Source: CAJGDV01 sp036667875
GTDB lineage: Bacteria; Bacillota_I; Bacilli_A; RF39; UBA660
Direction of reading: 5' to 3'
Assembly (NCBI GenBank): GCA_036667875.1
Contig: JAVWTD010000032.1
Location: 1-13,680, forward strand
Length of the DNA: 13,680 nt
Numbering within the stretch: position 1 is the first letter of the stretch; each line of letters starts with the position of its first letter. Of the stretch, positions 6,573 to 13,465 are shown piece after piece. Below the pieces are notes generated by a model. It was not told where the DNA came from. It saw only the letters and a program-made list of their open reading frames with translations, and did no database searches. The position numbers and the translations under genes were made by a program.

Positions 6573-7127
6573 TTATGCCTCCTTAAATATGTCTGTTTCT
6601 ATTTTTTTTAGTTCATTTTCGTATTCTACAAGTGTTCCGTTATTAAGAATAAAATAGTCTGCAAATGCAATTGGTCCACCTTTTGCTAGGTTTTCTAATT
6701 CGTTTATATCTCTATTGTTTGCTTCTTCTTTTGTTAGGGGTCTAATTTCTCTTGTTTCAAGTCTTTCATATCTATTTTTTTTATTTACTACTATACATAT
6801 TACTGTTAATGTATCTTTAAAATAATCCTTTAAAACTTTTAATTCATCCCATGAATAAAGTCCATCTAGTACTACATTTGATGTTTTACTATATTCTAAT
6901 ATTCTAGGTAAAAGGATTTTAGCGTATGCTGACATTCCATGAATCTTTCTTAGTCTTTCTCTCATTTCTTTTTCATTTTCTGGGTTTATTTCTTTGTTTT
7001 CTTCTTTTAGTTTTTCCATGGTTACTCCACCAAAGTAAACGCTTTTATATCCTTTTTTTATAAAGTATTCACTTGCTACTGATTTACCACTTCCACACAT
7101 TCCTACAACTGCTATTATTTTATACAT
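6573..7127 (-). CDS. P-loop NTPase, UPF0200-like / dephospho-CoA-kinase-like
   Basis: A 184-residue cytoplasmic P-loop protein. Walker A is GMCGSGKS (9-16). Further motifs are YFGGVTMEKLKEE (31-43), VVLDGLYSWDEL (85-96), RYERLETREIRPL (119-131) and a C-terminal GGPIAFADYFILNNGTL (150-166). This pattern fits the UPF0200 group of small kinase-like proteins, best known from archaea and listed in bacteria as AAA family ATPases. The fold resembles nucleotide and dephospho-CoA kinases, with an Arg-rich lid at 119-129. The substrate is unknown. It overlaps the upstream kinase-like gene by eight bases (GAGGT site inside it) and stops two bases before alaS, so the three genes are tightly coupled under the T-box leader. 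A true nucleoside or dephospho-CoA kinase cannot be excluded. Confidence 0.8.
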   Translation of the reverse strand: MYKIIAVVGMCGSGKSVASEYFIKKGYKSVYFGGVTMEKLKEENKEINPENEKEMRERLRKIHGMSAYAKILLPRILEYSKTSNVVLDGLYSWDELKVLKDYFKDTLTVICIVVNKKNRYERLETREIRPLTKEEANNRDINELENLAKGGPIAFADYFILNNGTLVEYENELKKIETDIFKEA

Positions 7128-7653
7128 TTTTTATTACCTCTAATACTTTCTTTTTTAATTCTTCTAAAGTGTTGTTATTATCAATTATAAAATCATATTT
7201 ATTATAATCGTTCATGGCTGTTTCTGTTGAGTGTTTTTTTTCTTTTTCTGTTAGATGATCTCTTTTTCTATTAACTCTTATGGATGTTGTATTTTCAAAG
7301 TTTTCTTCTATTTCTTCTATTTCTTCTGGGAATCTTGCATCTGATATGGTGATGCATTCAAAAAAATATGAGTAAACTTTTATATCTTCAATTATTCTTT
7401 TTATTAGCATTTTATTATCTATTTTTGTTTTTATTAGTTCTACTCCAAGATTTTGAATTAGTTCTCTTGGTTTTGTTTCTTCGGTTCCATCCCATGATGA
7501 TATATTTTTTGCGTATTCTTTTAGTGGTGTTGCATACGCTAGGTTGATTGTGTTCTTTTTTTGTTCTGCTATTATTTTAGCTACGGTATTTTTGCCACTT
7601 CCGGCTTTGCCACTTATTATAAATATTTTAGGGTTTTTATTAATGAATTCCAT
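7120..7653 (-). CDS. deoxynucleoside monophosphate kinase-like P-loop protein
   Basis: A 177-residue P-loop kinase-like protein. Walker A is GKAGSGKNT (15-23), where Asn replaces the usual Ser/Thr; phage-type dNMP kinases often have Asp there (GKDT). TISDARFPEE (102-111) and a late HSTET...YDFIIDNNNTLEEL region match the T4 gene 1-like dNMP kinase family, which phosphorylates deoxynucleoside monophosphates. The true substrate is not known. The start at 7653 is preceded by AAGGAGGA at ideal spacing. An in-frame ATG at 7689 lies inside the T-box terminator stem and is rejected. First gene after the T-box, so transcription should rise when tRNA-Ala is uncharged. It overlaps the next gene by eight bases. 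Confidence 0.8.
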   Translation of the reverse strand: MEFINKNPKIFIISGKAGSGKNTVAKIIAEQKKNTINLAYATPLKEYAKNISSWDGTEETKPRELIQNLGVELIKTKIDNKMLIKRIIEDIKVYSYFFECITISDARFPEEIEEIEENFENTTSIRVNRKRDHLTEKEKKHSTETAMNDYNKYDFIIDNNNTLEELKKKVLEVIKNV

Positions 7654-7671
7654 ATATCCTCCTTTATTTAA

Positions 7672-7712
7672 AGAAAAACCACGCCTCATTCTAGGAACGA
7701 AAGAGCCGTGGT
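7672..7712 (-). terminator. T-box regulated terminator
   Basis: On the minus strand ACCACG (7678-7683 on the plus strand, complementary to 7707-7712) forms the outer stem. It continues through two 3-bp segments separated by single mismatches and is followed by UUUUUCUUU. The 5' arm is the ACCACG half of the T-box sequence, so it is exclusive with the antiterminator, as the mechanism requires. Confidence 0.85.
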
Positions 7713-7870
7713 ACCATCCTAATTTTACTTAATTTTGATAACGAGTATAGTAATACCCGGGATGTTTTCATCCTCTTAGAAGGGGCTTTCAAATTATATT
7801 ATTACTAATTTCCACCTAACATTAGTTCTCTATAAATAATTCTAATTTTACTTTTCTTCGTCATTGATTT
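7672..7870 (-). promoter_or_regulatory. T-box riboswitch leader, alanine specific
   Basis: The hallmark T-box sequence AGGATGGTACCACGG is at 7706-7720 (minus strand). Reading the RNA 5' to 3': Stem I has GAAG (7856-7859) pairing with CUUC (7779-7782), an AGUA motif on the 5' side, and AAAUUA pairing with UAAUUU. The specifier loop then reads GAAAGCCC, giving specifier GCC (7784-7786), an alanine codon. Terminal-loop motifs AGAGAA and GGUGG are present. Stem III is CGGGUAU/AUACUCG (7753-7759 with 7742-7748). The antiterminator bulge UGGU would pair with ACCA, i.e. discriminator A73, as in tRNA-Ala. The regulated terminator follows. An Ala T-box upstream of alaS is well known in Firmicutes; here two kinase-like genes come first. 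GCC as specifier is my reading, and AGC (Ser) one base earlier is the alternative. Confidence 0.93.
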
Positions 7871-9011
7871 AATTGAAATTTAATATATCATATTTTTTAT
7901 CTAAATACAATACTATTGCTTTAAATGCAGCTATCAGTGGTGTTGAAATTACCATTCCTGTTATTCCAAAGAAATATCCAAATACTAACAAACCAAGCAT
8001 GATTGTTACTGGGTGTAGTTTTGTTGTTTTAGATAATATAATTGGTTGTAATAGGTTTCCTTCAAGTAATTGAATAACTCCAATTACTATAAGAGTTAAT
8101 ATTCCTGTTGTTACTCCTTGACTAAATCCTACAATAACAGCTGGTACTCCACCAATATATGGTCCAAGATATGGAATGATATTTGTGATTCCACAAAATA
8201 GTCCAAATAAAAGTGGTGCTTTTAAGCCTACAAAATATAATCCAATTGATGAGATTACAAATATAAATAGGCAGTCAAGAATTGATCCTGTTACAAAACT
8301 TCTACATGCTGTATCTACGGCATTTAATAGTCCTTGTGTTATTTCTTGGATTTTTCTTGGTAAGAAACCGATTACGGCGTCTGTATTTTCAAATCCTACT
8401 AATAGGAAGAATCCAATTACTAAACTTACTAAGATTGTTCCAACTCCTGATAATAAAGATGATAAAATACCTAAGATTAATTCAGGTAGACTTTCTGCGA
8501 AGTTTGTACTGAATGTTGTTATTTTTTCTAGTATTTGTTTTTCTAATGCTACGGTATCAAAAGAATTAAATTTGTTAAATGAATCGAAAATGTTATCAAA
8601 CCATTCTTTTAATGATGAGTAAATTGAAGGAAGTGCTCCTACAAATTCATTTATTTGTACATATAGTGATGGTATTAAGGCTGTTAAGAATAATCCTATT
8701 CCTGTTATTAATATGAAGTATACTAGAAAGGTTGCTAGTGTTCTTCTTATTCCTTTTTTTTGTAGCCAAGTAACGGCTGGATTAAATAACCACGCTATAA
8801 TCATCCCTATAAATAATGGGCTTACTATTTTTAATATTATTAGTATTCCATTAAAAATGTTTAATTCTTTTCCTATTCTTATAAATATATAAGTGGCTGC
8901 TATTAAAGCCATTATATATATTACTTTTAAAACTCTTCTTGATATTTCAATTACTGAGTTTAATCCTTTTATATCTAGTTCATTACTGTGTTCTTTTTTA
9001 CGACCTAACAT
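7869..9011 (-). CDS. AI-2E/PerM family membrane transporter
   Basis: A 380-residue polytopic membrane protein of the AI-2E (PerM, UPF0118) family. It has about eight hydrophobic segments, a periplasmic-type helical region after the third (about 120-175) and the family's conserved C-terminal half: GLKAPLLFGLFCGITNIIPYLGPYIGGVPAVIVG, followed by GNLLQPIILSKTTKLHPVTIMLGLLVFG. Members export small molecules or exchange ions; the substrate here cannot be told. In Bacillus the homologue yrrI also sits upstream of alaS, as I recall. The start is taken at 9011 because GGAAGG lies nine bases before it. An ATG at 9020 directly abuts that site and would leave a very short leader. There is no separate terminator; the T-box terminator downstream may serve for it. 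Confidence 0.9.
   Translation of the reverse strand: MLGRKKEHSNELDIKGLNSVIEISRRVLKVIYIMALIAATYIFIRIGKELNIFNGILIILKIVSPLFIGMIIAWLFNPAVTWLQKKGIRRTLATFLVYFILITGIGLFLTALIPSLYVQINEFVGALPSIYSSLKEWFDNIFDSFNKFNSFDTVALEKQILEKITTFSTNFAESLPELILGILSSLLSGVGTILVSLVIGFFLLVGFENTDAVIGFLPRKIQEITQGLLNAVDTACRSFVTGSILDCLFIFVISSIGLYFVGLKAPLLFGLFCGITNIIPYLGPYIGGVPAVIVGFSQGVTTGILTLIVIGVIQLLEGNLLQPIILSKTTKLHPVTIMLGLLVFGYFFGITGMVISTPLIAAFKAIVLYLDKKYDILNFN
7882..7910 (-). promoter_or_regulatory. promoter of the T-box / alaS operon
   Basis: On the minus strand, -35 TTGTAT (7905-7910), a 17-base spacer ending in TGA, and -10 TATATT (7882-7887). It lies within the last codons of the permease gene. The predicted start is near 7875, just before Stem I of the T-box. 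The -35 matches consensus at only 3 of 6 positions, offset by the TGn extension. Confidence 0.6.
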
Positions 9012-9033
9012 AATATTCATCCTTCCTATTAGT

Positions 9034-9042
9034 ATTATAACA
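9034..9042 (-). promoter_or_regulatory. extended -10 promoter of the permease gene
   Basis: TGTTATAAT on the minus strand, with a perfect -10 hexamer (9034-9039) and a TGn extension. No good -35 lies 17 bases upstream. The predicted start near 9027 leaves room for the GGAAGG site only if translation begins at 9011. Confidence 0.6.
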
Positions 9043-9073
9043 TATTTATTAATTTAAATTATATTTTTTATAT

Positions 9074-9736
9074 TTAATTATTAGTTATATCTCCATTTCC
9101 TGTAATTGGTATGGTTTGTCCTTTGTGTTTTGATTCTGCTTTTATATTGGTGTTAAAGTAGGCTTTTACTCTTGCTAGAATCTCTCTAAATTCTCTATTT
9201 ATTTGACCTTTATAACTCTTTTCTTTGGCTTTTACCCCTACTACATCTAGTCCAAGTTTATCTGCTATGTAGAGTGCTCTATAGAGGTGATATTCTTGAG
9301 TTACTATTATTATTTTATTTGCTTTAAAAATATGTTTTGCTCTATATAAACTTTCATAAGTGTCTACTCCATAATGATCCATGAAGATATCATTGGATGG
9401 GACTTCTAATTCTTTTGCGTAGTTTTTCATGACGTTTACTTCGTCATAGTATTTACTTTTATGGTCTCCACTCATTAATAGTTTACTGCTTGCATTTGTT
9501 TTGTATAATTCAATACCTTTTAAAATTCTATCTTCTAACATTGGGCTTGGGGTTTTATTAGCGTATACGCTTGCTCCAAGAACAACTATAGCGTCTTTTT
9601 TTGCATCTTTTAAAGATGATGGATCAACTATTTTCTTTCTTGTACTTGTTATAATAGTTACATTTATTCCTATTACAATAATAATAAGTGTAAGAAGAGC
9701 AACTGTTAATAAAAAGATTAATTTTTTTAGCATCAT
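9074..9736 (-). CDS. SanA/YdcF family protein (DUF218), membrane anchored
   Basis: A 220-residue protein with one N-terminal transmembrane helix (about 5-27) and an extracellular DUF218 domain. Motifs are DAIVVLGASVY (48-58), PMLEDRILKGIELY (65-78), KLLMSGDH (85-92), DEVNVMKNYA, MDHYGVDTYESLYRA (119-133) and IIIVTQEYHLYRALYIA (142-158). The conserved tail IPITGNG is as in SanA-like members. SanA contributes to envelope barrier function (vancomycin exclusion in E. coli), while ElyC/YdcF relatives act in envelope biogenesis; the biochemical activity is not firmly known. The first two codons are both ATG. GAGGTGA is slightly better spaced for the second (9733). The gene stands alone between its own promoter and the permease promoter. 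Confidence 0.88.
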   Translation of the reverse strand: MMLKKLIFLLTVALLTLIIIVIGINVTIITSTRKKIVDPSSLKDAKKDAIVVLGASVYANKTPSPMLEDRILKGIELYKTNASSKLLMSGDHKSKYYDEVNVMKNYAKELEVPSNDIFMDHYGVDTYESLYRAKHIFKANKIIIVTQEYHLYRALYIADKLGLDVVGVKAKEKSYKGQINREFREILARVKAYFNTNIKAESKHKGQTIPITGNGDITNN

Positions 9737-9760
9737 CTCACCTCGCTTTGGTTTAAAATA

Positions 9761-9789
9761 ATTATAACAAAATATGTTTTTAAAGTCTA
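9761..9789 (-). promoter_or_regulatory. promoter of the SanA-like gene
   Basis: On the minus strand, -35 TAGACT (9784-9789), a 17-base spacer ending in TGT, and a perfect -10 TATAAT (9761-9766). It lies 25 bases before the first ATG. Confidence 0.72.
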
Positions 9790-9813
9790 TAGAGGATAGT
9801 TTTATTTAATGTG

Positions 9814-9849
9814 AAAAAAACTGAAATTATACAGTTAATAATTCAGTTT
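9814..9849 (-). terminator. intrinsic terminator after frr
   Basis: A 12-bp stem with one bulged base on the minus strand (AAACTGAATTAT at 9838-9849 pairing with 9818-9830), with a 7-base loop, is followed by seven U residues (plus-strand A run 9814-9820). It includes the frr stop codon and closes the dnaE-frr unit. Confidence 0.87.
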
Positions 9850-10369
9850 CTTTTATTTTAAATTTTTCTTCTACTATTTTATTATATTTAGTAATTAATT
9901 CTTGAACTTCTGCTGTTGCATCTTTTTGTAAATCTTCAGGAAATTCTCCTTTTTTTATTTCATTATTTGCGTCTTGTCTTATGTTTCTTAAGGCAATTTT
10001 AGCATCTTCTGTTATTTGTTTTGCTTGTTTAACATAATCTTTTCTAGTTTGTTCTGTTAAAATTGGTATGTTTAAGATTATTACTTCTCCATTATTATTT
10101 GGTGTTAACCCAACATTTGCTTCAAATATACCTTTTTCTATTAAGTTTAAGCTTGATCTGTCAAATGGTTTTATCATTAATTGACGTGCTTCAGGTATTG
10201 AAATTGTTGCAAGTTGTTTTAATGGTGTTGGTGCTCCATAATAGTTTACCATAACTCCATCTAATATTGCTGGATTTGCTCTTCCTGCTCTAATGCTTGT
10301 TAATCTTTTTTCTAATGTTTGAATCGCATTTTGCATATTCATTTCTGTTTCTAATAATATTTCTTCCAA
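9827..10369 (-). CDS. frr: ribosome recycling factor
   Basis: Splits post-termination ribosomes together with EF-G. About 180 residues: the three-helix-bundle signatures are LTSIRAGRANPAIL, VNYYGAPTPLKQLATISIPEARQLMIKPFD, GLTPNNNGEVIILNIPILTEQTR and ALRNIRQDANNEIK. The start is a TTG at 10369 preceded by AGGAAGGAAA. Aligned to Bacillus Frr it gives an N-terminus one residue shorter. An in-frame ATG at 10396 would add nine residues (MLRKGRKFT) but has no ribosome binding site and overlaps the -10 hexamer TATAAT of a strong promoter, so it would lie upstream of the transcript start. It follows dnaE by about 45 bases; the usual partners tsf and pyrH are not next to it. Confidence 0.95.
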   Translation of the reverse strand: MEEILLETEMNMQNAIQTLEKRLTSIRAGRANPAILDGVMVNYYGAPTPLKQLATISIPEARQLMIKPFDRSSLNLIEKGIFEANVGLTPNNNGEVIILNIPILTEQTRKDYVKQAKQITEDAKIALRNIRQDANNEIKKGEFPEDLQKDATAEVQELITKYNKIVEEKFKIKETELLTV

Positions 10370-10394
10370 AGTAAATTTCCTTCCTTTCCTTAAC

Positions 10395-10423
10395 ATTATA
10401 TTATATTTTAAGTATTAACTCAA
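10395..10423 (-). promoter_or_regulatory. promoter of frr
   Basis: On the minus strand, -35 TTGAGT (10418-10423), a 17-base spacer and a perfect -10 TATAAT (10395-10400). It straddles the end of dnaE. The predicted start near 10388 gives a leader of about 20 bases carrying the AGGAAGG site before the TTG start. This promoter lacks the TGn extension seen at the others. Confidence 0.68.
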
Positions 10424-13291
10424 TACTTTTAAATCATTTATAACTAATTGTAATTTTTCATTTCTTAGGTCTACTTTTGTATTTACTTCTACTATGTTTC
10501 CTATTCTTAATTCTTTATTTTCTTTATATGTTGATGGAAACATAACGAGTTCTATTGTGTTTTGTTCGTCTGATCCTGTTAAGAAAGCCATGTTTTCATT
10601 TTTCTTGGTTGTTATTTCATTTATTCTATCTATTAATACTACTGTTTTTGCAGTTTTTCCTTTGATTAAATTTGATAGTTGGGTGTGGGTTTGATTGATA
10701 TATTCTGTTACAGGGTGTTTTGATAGGTAGAACCCTATTACTTCAAGTTCTAAGTCTAGTAAGTCTTTGGTACTATATTCTTCTTTTATTATTAATTCTG
10801 GTGTTATATCAAAGTCTAACCCATCACTTACTTCTCCATAATTAACTAATTCTTCGATGTTTGACATTAAAGTATTACGGTTATAAAATGAATCAAATGC
10901 TCCTGCTAAAATTAAGTTTTCAATTGTTTTTCTATTAACTGATTTACTATAACATCTTTTAAAGAAATCAAATATATCTTTAAATTCTTGTTTTTCTCTT
11001 TCTTTTATAATAGTAAGGCATGCATTTATTCCTACTCCTTTTATTCCGTTTAAAGGATATATTATTGTGTTGTCCTTTACAGTGAACTGTAAACCACTAT
11101 AATTTATATTTGGAAGGATAAGTTTTATTCCATGATTTTTAAGGTCATATATATAATCTTTTATTTTAATATCGGTTACTGATGTTGAATTTAATAGGTT
11201 TTTCATAAAATATGGTCTATAGTGAGCTTTAAGGTATGCTTGTTTATATGCAACTAAGGAATAGGCTACTGAGTGACTTCGGTTAAAGCCGTAAGATGCA
11301 AATTTCAAAATCATTTCGTATACTTCGTTTGAGAGTTCTTTACTGTGTCCTTGGTTTATGCTTTGACTTATAAATTTTTCTTTTTGTTCTAGTATTAGAC
11401 TTTCTTTCTTTTTACTCATTGCTCTTCTTAAAAGGTCTGCTTCCCCTGCTTTATATCCTGCAAATATTTGGGCTACTTGCATAACTTGTTCTTGATAGAT
11501 TATTACTCCATAAGTTGGTTTTAGAATTGTTTCAAGTGATTTATCAATATAATTTATTTTTTCTTTTCCTTGTTTTCTATTTATATAGGTGTCTATAAAG
11601 TTCATTGAACCTGGTCTATATAAGGCAATAGCGGCAAAGATGTCTTCAAATGTGTTTGGTCTAAACTTTCTTAAGAATTTTGTCATTCCTTCTCCTTCAA
11701 ATTGGAATATTCCCATTGTGTCTACGTTTTCAAATATCTCTAGTGCTTCTTTATCATTGTCTGGGATATTATCAAGGGTTATCCCATTATCAATATCATC
11801 AATAATATTATGAATTGTTGATAAGTTTTTTAAGGATAGGAAGTCCATTTTTAAAAGTCCTAGTTCTTCAAGATAAGTCATATCAAAGGAAGTTGTATAG
11901 AAGTCTTTATGGGATTTATCAAGAGGTACTACTGTATCTATGTCAACTGAGGACATTATAACGCCTGATGGGTGGACTGATGTTGTTCTCTTAAGATTTT
12001 CAAAAGTAGATGCTACTTCAAAAAGTTTTATTAGTTGTTTATCTAGTCTTATGTATTCTTGAAGCTCTTCATTTTTTGCTAAGTTTTCTTTGATTGTTAG
12101 TTCTGAGTTTAGTCGTTTTGAAATGTATTCTACTGTGTTTTGATCTAGTCCCATTGTTCTTGCAACATCTCTTATGGCTTGTTTTGTTTTCATTGTTCCA
12201 AAGACTATAATTGGTACGACTCTTTTTATTCCATATTTATTTATACAATATTTTAATACTTCTTCTCTTTTAGAGTCTTCGATGTCAACATCTATATCTG
12301 GCATTGTTTTTCTTTCTATATTTAAGAATCTTTCAAAAAATAAATTATATTTTATTGGATCAATTTGAGTTATATTAAGTAGGTACGCTACTAGGGAGCC
12401 TGCTGCTGAACCTCTTCCTGGTCCTATATAAATATTATTATTCTTAGCGTAATTTATAAAATCAGCTACTACTAGAAAATAATCACAGAACCCCATTTTA
12501 TTGATTACTTCTAGTTCATGTTTTAGTCTTTCGACATAAACTTTATTAACAGTATTTCCAAAGAGTCTTTTCATTCCTTTTATGCATTCTTTTTTTAGTT
12601 CTTTGAAGGAGTCTTCACAGTCTACTTTAATTAATAAGTTTTCGGTGTGACCTATTTCTAAGTTACATTTATTTATGATTTCTTCGTTTCTTTTTAGGTC
12701 TTCTTCGGGAAGGCTTTTAAGTTTTTCTGGTTTTACTAGATAGTTGTTTTTAGTTTCTATTTTTATATCGTTTACGTTTTTTCCATATTTTATTGCTAGG
12801 AGGTAATGTAGGTATTCTTCTTCTTCTTTTTTTAGGTATAATATTTCATTCATGAAGACTGAATTTTCACATCTCTCTTTTGGGGTTCTGTATGAGTTAT
12901 ATGTGTCTTCATAAATATTCTTTAGTGTTTCATAATTATTTCTTGAGGTACTTGGTAGTATGCATATTAATCCTTTAGAGTGTTCTTTTAAGTCGTTTAG
13001 GTCTAGTTGTTTTTCTGTTTTTATGGTTGATAGTTTTATAAGGTTATTATATCCTTCTTTATTTGAGGCATAGAGGACTACCTTGCCGTTATATTCTATT
13101 TCTAGACCTATTACTGGTTTAATGTTTTCTTTAATGCATGCTTTATAAAAATCAATTGTGCCATACATTGAGTCGTCTGTTATGGTAAGAGATTTTAATC
13201 CTAGTGTTTTAGCATAATTTATTAGTTCATCAATTTTGATTATACTTGACAATATGGAATTGTTTGTTTTAATATATAGTGGTGTATACAT
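10415..13291 (-). CDS. dnaE: DNA polymerase III subunit alpha, DnaE type
   Basis: Replicative or lagging-strand DNA polymerase of the C family. It is 958 residues against about 1115 in Bacillus DnaE. Order: N-terminal PHP-derived domain (1-about 200), palm with GPGRGSAAGS (290-299), catalytic PDIDVD (D332, D334, D336; D334 and D336 align with the DVD of E. coli) and LLKMDF (D483), fingers (YGVIIYQEQVMQVAQIFAGY, GFNRSHSVAYS at 668-678), a helix-hairpin-helix region (about 745-800) and an OB fold (about 880-958). The PHP domain has lost the usual HxHS near residue 8 (IKTNNS), has ILY where Bacillus has VHY, and is about 30 residues shorter, so no PHP nuclease activity is expected. The tail after the OB fold is missing. 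A proofreading PolC is probably encoded elsewhere. GAGGT precedes the ATG. Confidence 0.95.
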   Translation of the reverse strand: MYTPLYIKTNNSILSSIIKIDELINYAKTLGLKSLTITDDSMYGTIDFYKACIKENIKPVIGLEIEYNGKVVLYASNKEGYNNLIKLSTIKTEKQLDLNDLKEHSKGLICILPSTSRNNYETLKNIYEDTYNSYRTPKERCENSVFMNEILYLKKEEEEYLHYLLAIKYGKNVNDIKIETKNNYLVKPEKLKSLPEEDLKRNEEIINKCNLEIGHTENLLIKVDCEDSFKELKKECIKGMKRLFGNTVNKVYVERLKHELEVINKMGFCDYFLVVADFINYAKNNNIYIGPGRGSAAGSLVAYLLNITQIDPIKYNLFFERFLNIERKTMPDIDVDIEDSKREEVLKYCINKYGIKRVVPIIVFGTMKTKQAIRDVARTMGLDQNTVEYISKRLNSELTIKENLAKNEELQEYIRLDKQLIKLFEVASTFENLKRTTSVHPSGVIMSSVDIDTVVPLDKSHKDFYTTSFDMTYLEELGLLKMDFLSLKNLSTIHNIIDDIDNGITLDNIPDNDKEALEIFENVDTMGIFQFEGEGMTKFLRKFRPNTFEDIFAAIALYRPGSMNFIDTYINRKQGKEKINYIDKSLETILKPTYGVIIYQEQVMQVAQIFAGYKAGEADLLRRAMSKKKESLILEQKEKFISQSINQGHSKELSNEVYEMILKFASYGFNRSHSVAYSLVAYKQAYLKAHYRPYFMKNLLNSTSVTDIKIKDYIYDLKNHGIKLILPNINYSGLQFTVKDNTIIYPLNGIKGVGINACLTIIKEREKQEFKDIFDFFKRCYSKSVNRKTIENLILAGAFDSFYNRNTLMSNIEELVNYGEVSDGLDFDITPELIIKEEYSTKDLLDLELEVIGFYLSKHPVTEYINQTHTQLSNLIKGKTAKTVVLIDRINEITTKKNENMAFLTGSDEQNTIELVMFPSTYKENKELRIGNIVEVNTKVDLRNEKLQLVINDLKVLS

Positions 13292-13310
13292 ATACCTCGC
13301 CCCCGTTACA

Positions 13311-13344
13311 ATTCAATTTTAACATATTTTTTATGAAATTGAAT
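13311..13344. repeat. 9-bp perfect inverted repeat over the dnaE promoter
   Basis: ATTCAATTT (13311-13319) and AAATTGAAT (13336-13344) are exact reverse complements with a 16-base spacer. The left arm covers part of the dnaE -10 and the right arm covers the -35 position. A further palindrome, ATTGATTCAAT on the minus strand, starts in the right arm. This is operator-like in placement, but an AT-rich context makes chance possible. Confidence 0.5.
13316..13324 (-). promoter_or_regulatory. extended -10 promoter of dnaE
   Basis: TGTTAAAAT on the minus strand: -10 TAAAAT (13316-13321) with a TGn extension. The -35 position (13339-13344) reads ATTCAA, which is poor. A leader of about 18 bases holds the GAGGT ribosome binding site. 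Confidence 0.55.
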
Positions 13345-13391
13345 CAATTATCAATAATTAGAAAAAAAACTTAATAATTACACACAAATAT

Positions 13392-13420
13392 TTGACTTTA
13401 CATAATTTTTATGATAAAGT
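13392..13420 (+). promoter_or_regulatory. promoter of rpmB
   Basis: -35 TTGACT (13392-13397, 5 of 6), a 17-base spacer ending in TGA, and -10 TAAAGT (13415-13420, 4 of 6). The predicted start near 13427 gives a leader of about 40 bases. An 8-bp inverted repeat (CTTAATAA at 13370-13377, TTATTAAG at 13420-13427) brackets it. Confidence 0.7.
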
Positions 13421-13465
13421 TATTAAGCGAGGAACCAATTATAAAATTGTTAGGAGGAAACTATA

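Noticed and set aside
7654..7689. N-terminal extension of the dNMP-kinase-like protein to an ATG at 7689
   Set aside because: The extra codons lie in the T-box terminator stem and U-tract. The AAGGAGGA site belongs to the ATG at 7653.
8176..8622. Plus-strand open frames over the permease (148 codons) and other long opposite-strand frames
   Set aside because: They overlie well-supported minus-strand genes, lack ribosome binding sites and show no recognisable motifs. AT-rich antisense frames of this size are expected.
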